Shown here: piece after piece, positions 61,483 to 64,000 of the stretch | Position numbering within the stretch: position 1 is the stretch's first letter | How the letters are laid out: every line of letters starts with the position of its first letter | From: Bradyrhizobium sp. 170 | GTDB lineage: Bacteria > Pseudomonadota > Alphaproteobacteria > Rhizobiales > Xanthobacteraceae | Length of the DNA: 64,000 bases | Reading direction: 5' to 3' | NCBI RefSeq assembly: GCF_023101085.1 | Contig: NZ_CP064703.1 | Location: 2,728,001 to 2,792,000, forward strand | Notes under the pieces: model-generated | What the model saw: only the letters and a program-made list of their open reading frames with translations | What the model was told of the DNA's origin: nothing | Database searches by the model: none | Made by a program: the position numbers and the translations under genes

Positions 61483-62499
61483 TCATGCACGAACTTCCCT
61501 ACAAGCCGCCGGATTACGGCTCGTTCGAAGGGACTTCACTTTTTCCTTGCCGGCCAACAGTGAAGCATCGTTCTCACAGCCTGCAACGGAAAGCTTGGCT
61601 CGGCCGTGTGGCTTCGTTTCGCTCCGACGTACCGTGCGTGCTATTGTGGCGGTCGCGCCATTCGTGTGTCACCGCTGTTTCCGCGCTCTTCGAGCCTCGC
61701 GTGCGCACAGACCGTATTGCAAGCGGCTTCCATCCGAAACTACGGCCTACGTCGCGGCGGTCACACTATTGCTGGACAACGAGCAGGGTGAGCATGCCGC
61801 AGTTGACGGCAGGCGTGCACTTCCTTGGCGGGAGGCTCCCCTGCTTGTTGAGCGGCTGTTTGCTGAGCGGGCGGGCGCATCGTGACGGACATTCGGTTTG
61901 CATTCGAAGCGCTGCAACACGATCATGACGCTAAGACTTTCGGGTTTGCTACTGAAGGACCCTCGCTCACGCGGCAAGAGTTCGCGGAGGAGCGCGATAT
62001 CAACGCGCTGAGGGCATACGGGCGATGCCTTCGGCCCGCGCTCTACTCGTCGCTTCGCTCCTCACCGAGCCACCCTACGGGTGTCTCGGCCCTTCGGGTA
62101 ACGATCGCTATCGCAAACGCTCGCTTCGCTCGCAAACAGTGGGGCTTCGCAAGTCAACTGCCAAGTCGCGGCGGCTTTTTCGCAATGAATCGGCCACCAG
62201 CCGACGTGTTCGGGCAGGCGCTGTTGGAGGATCCACCGCATGACCCGAACTGCATTTTGTCGCAAATCGCCGCGAGTGCCGAGAGTTTGTTGGCTTGGAA
62301 GTTGGGCCCTGGGAACCAGCGACCGAGGACGACGAGGACGGCAAGGGAAAAGCGCCGCCTTCGGCCGGGCGCATGTGGTTGGCGGGGTTGACGTTTTAAC
62401 AGACATCGGGAATAGCCAAGCCGTCGCTCCATTGCAAATCGTCAGCGAAATCAATGCGGCGAGAGCCGTCGGCCAGCAACAGCTCGCGGAGAGACGATC
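61483..62499. other. 1 kb without a clear gene between traF and the relaxase
   Basis: The frames here change repeatedly and none is convincing as a whole. In comparable elements a lytic transglycosylase gene is often present at this place; no such motif is seen. One short frame (from 61882) has PSLTRQEFAEERDIN, noted under findings. Around 62040-62160 the sequence is rich in CTCGCTTCGCTC repeats, which suggests non-coding DNA. Confidence 0.4.
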
Positions 62500-64000
62500 G
62501 TGAGTGAGCAGGACAATGATCTTCGCGTTCGTCCTGGCCGCATCCGCGACGGCGGACGTAGCTCGTCGCGTCCGAATAGCTTTGTCGGCCAGGTTATGCG
62601 GGCGGCCAAGAGGGCCGGGCATGTCGGCAACGGTTTCGGACGCGGTAAGGCCGGCGTTAGCCGGTCGCGATTCGGGCGAGGCCGGCGCTCCGCCCTTTCA
62701 TTGTCGCTCCGCTCGACCTCGCGACGCGTGGTGATGAAGGCGCGCGTGGTTCGTCACCACGGCACCCGCTTTCGCTCGGCGCCGATGTCCAAGCACATGA
62801 CCTATTTGAAGCGAGAGGGCGTGACACGGGACGGCGCTGACGCCCGGATGTTCGATGCAGCATCGGATGCAGCGGATGAGCGTGCTTTCGCTGAGCGTTG
62901 CAAGAATGACCGGCATCATTTTCGATTTATCATTTCTCCGGAGGACGCCGCCGAGCTCGGCGATCTCCGCGCCTTCGCGCGTGAACTGATGACCGATGTC
63001 GCGCGGGATCTCGGAACCAGACTGGACTGGATCGCGGTCGACCACTGGAACACAGACAATCCGCATATCCATGTTCTGATTCGCGGCCGCGCCGAAGATA
63101 GCCAGGATCTCGTGATCAGCCGGGATTACATCAGCCGCGGGTTCCGCGATCGTGCCGCTGAGCGCGTTACGCTGGAGCTCGGCCCGCGCAGCGAGCGGGA
63201 TATTCAGTCTGCCCTGGAAAGGGAGGTCGAGGCCGAACGCTGGACGAGCCTCGATAGGGCGTTGCGTATTGCCGCCGACGAGGGGGCCGGCGTGGCGGAC
63301 CTTCGTCCCAGTGTAACAGGCGAAGACCTCGCACTCCGCCGCCTGATGGTTGGTCGGGCGGCTAAACTCGAACGTTTCGGTCTTGCCGAGCAGATTGCAC
63401 CGGGCTGCTGGACCCTCAAACCCGGTATCGAGGACAAGCTGCGTGATCTCTCAGTTCGTGGCGACATCATCAAAACGATGCATCGAGCAACGCGCGGCTT
63501 CGGGCGCGAGCCGGACGTATCCGGCTTTGCCCTGCACGGCGATGAGCCGGCGGATAGGGTGCTCGGCCGTCTAATCGACCGGGGATTGCATGACGAACTG
63601 AAGGGCTCGGCCTACGCGATCGTCGAGGGGATCGATGGACGAACGCATCACCTCAGGTTCACCGATATCGAAATGACCGGTGACGCCGCGCCCGGCGCGA
63701 TCGTGGAGGCGCGGAGTTACGACGATGCTCAGGGCCGCAAACGGCTCTCGCTCGCCACGCGGTCCGATCTCAATGTCGAAGCCCAGGTAATGGCGCCGGG
63801 CGCGACCTGGCTTGACCGGCAGTTACTCGCGCGGGATGCGTTCGTGGCGAACGGCGGTTTCGGATCCGAAGTTCGTGAAGCCATGGACCGCCGGATCGAC
63901 CATCTCGCGGCCGAAGGCCTGGTGCGCCGGCAGGGGGCAAGGGTCATCTTTGCCCGCGATCTCCTCAACACGCTAAGACAGCGGGAGCTGGACGCGGCGG
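62500..64000 (+). CDS. Relaxase (VirD2/RlxS-like with DUF3363), partial
   Basis: Starts at GTG 62500 and stays open to the window edge, about 500 residues so far. The N-terminal 90 residues are Arg/Ser-rich. A likely nicking Tyr is Tyr102 in SKHMTYLKREGVTRDG. The metal-binding box HWNTDNPHIHVLIRG (residues 182-196) has the HxH pattern of MOB relaxases. Beyond about residue 250 lies a DUF3363-like region (ERWTSLDRALRIAADEG, then ADRVLGRLIDRGLHDELKGS). It should nick and lead the transfer strand. The nick site (oriT) was not identified. Confidence 0.88.
   Translation, partial: MSEQDNDLRVRPGRIRDGGRSSSRPNSFVGQVMRAAKRAGHVGNGFGRGKAGVSRSRFGRGRRSALSLSLRSTSRRVVMKARVVRHHGTRFRSAPMSKHMTYLKREGVTRDGADARMFDAASDAADERAFAERCKNDRHHFRFIISPEDAAELGDLRAFARELMTDVARDLGTRLDWIAVDHWNTDNPHIHVLIRGRAEDSQDLVISRDYISRGFRDRAAERVTLELGPRSERDIQSALEREVEAERWTSLDRALRIAADEGAGVADLRPSVTGEDLALRRLMVGRAAKLERFGLAEQIAPGCWTLKPGIEDKLRDLSVRGDIIKTMHRATRGFGREPDVSGFALHGDEPADRVLGRLIDRGLHDELKGSAYAIVEGIDGRTHHLRFTDIEMTGDAAPGAIVEARSYDDAQGRKRLSLATRSDLNVEAQVMAPGATWLDRQLLARDAFVANGGFGSEVREAMDRRIDHLAAEGLVRRQGARVIFARDLLNTLRQRELDAA

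Noticed and set aside
1..64000. tRNA, rRNA and CRISPR arrays
   Set aside because: I looked for tRNA-like cloverleaf sequences (including near 28370, where GGTTCGAGG occurs), rRNA and regularly spaced repeats; nothing met the pattern. The only short direct repeats with regular spacing are the three iterons.

Overview
The window looks like a high-GC alphaproteobacterial chromosome segment of the order Hyphomicrobiales, most like the Bradyrhizobium/Nitrobacter/Afipia group. This rests on the paired Ku genes, the DUF6496 and DUF3606 small proteins, the SRAP and UvrD-like helicase set, and a conjugative element of the type common in rhizobia. The genus is an inference from remembered protein similarity; no database search was possible.

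Layout. (1) 0.4-7.8 kb is eroding chromosome: a glycosyltransferase and a methyltransferase, a frameshifted EamA-type transporter, a wrecked SRAP gene, a DUF6496 protein, a frameshifted DUF305 gene, an MFS transporter, and fragments of a GMC oxidoreductase and a RidA protein that meet end to end. (2) 7.8-18.2 kb is a DNA-repair island: two small zinc-type proteins divergent from Ku, then a HAD phosphatase, a Nudix hydrolase, a phosphodiesterase, an ATP-dependent DNA ligase, a coiled-coil protein, a second broken ligase, a UvrD-like helicase and an SRAP gene. (3) 18.2-22.8 kb is a nested recombinase-in-trio (RIT) insertion that splits the SRAP gene after codon 4. It carries an intact RIT element, the tail of a second RIT element, and a MerR regulator with a carboxymuconolactone-decarboxylase-like gene. 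(4) 22.9-28.2 kb is a second, better preserved copy of the repair module (nuclease, helicase, two zinc-type proteins, Ku, coiled-coil protein).

(5) From about 28.3 kb to the right edge lies an integrative conjugative element (ICE) or related plasmid backbone. It holds a serine recombinase, ardC, a ParB-like protein, a 1447-residue methylase/strawberry-notch helicase, a Toprim protein, DUF2493, DUF736, a divergent XRE regulator and small-protein switch, DUF6499 plus DUF2285 (an FseA-like frameshift pair), an excisionase-like HTH protein, a RepA-type initiator followed by iterons, DUF2840, the TraF peptidase and the start of a relaxase. (6) Inside its ardC gene sits a 13.7 kb island (31.88-45.55 kb) with inverted-repeat ends. 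It has four overlapping genes at one end, three tyrosine recombinases and a small HTH/coiled-coil protein, matching the GInt type. It carries a replacement ardC, a complete mercury operon with a fused MerB-MerA enzyme, an ACR3-like permease, and a second MerR-controlled two-gene cassette with paired cysteines.

The main points of interest are the insertions within insertions (RIT in SRAP, GInt in ardC), the shared hairpin leader before three ICE backbone genes, the probable +1 frameshift activator, the MerB-MerA fusion, and the conserved neighbourhood around the two Ku genes.
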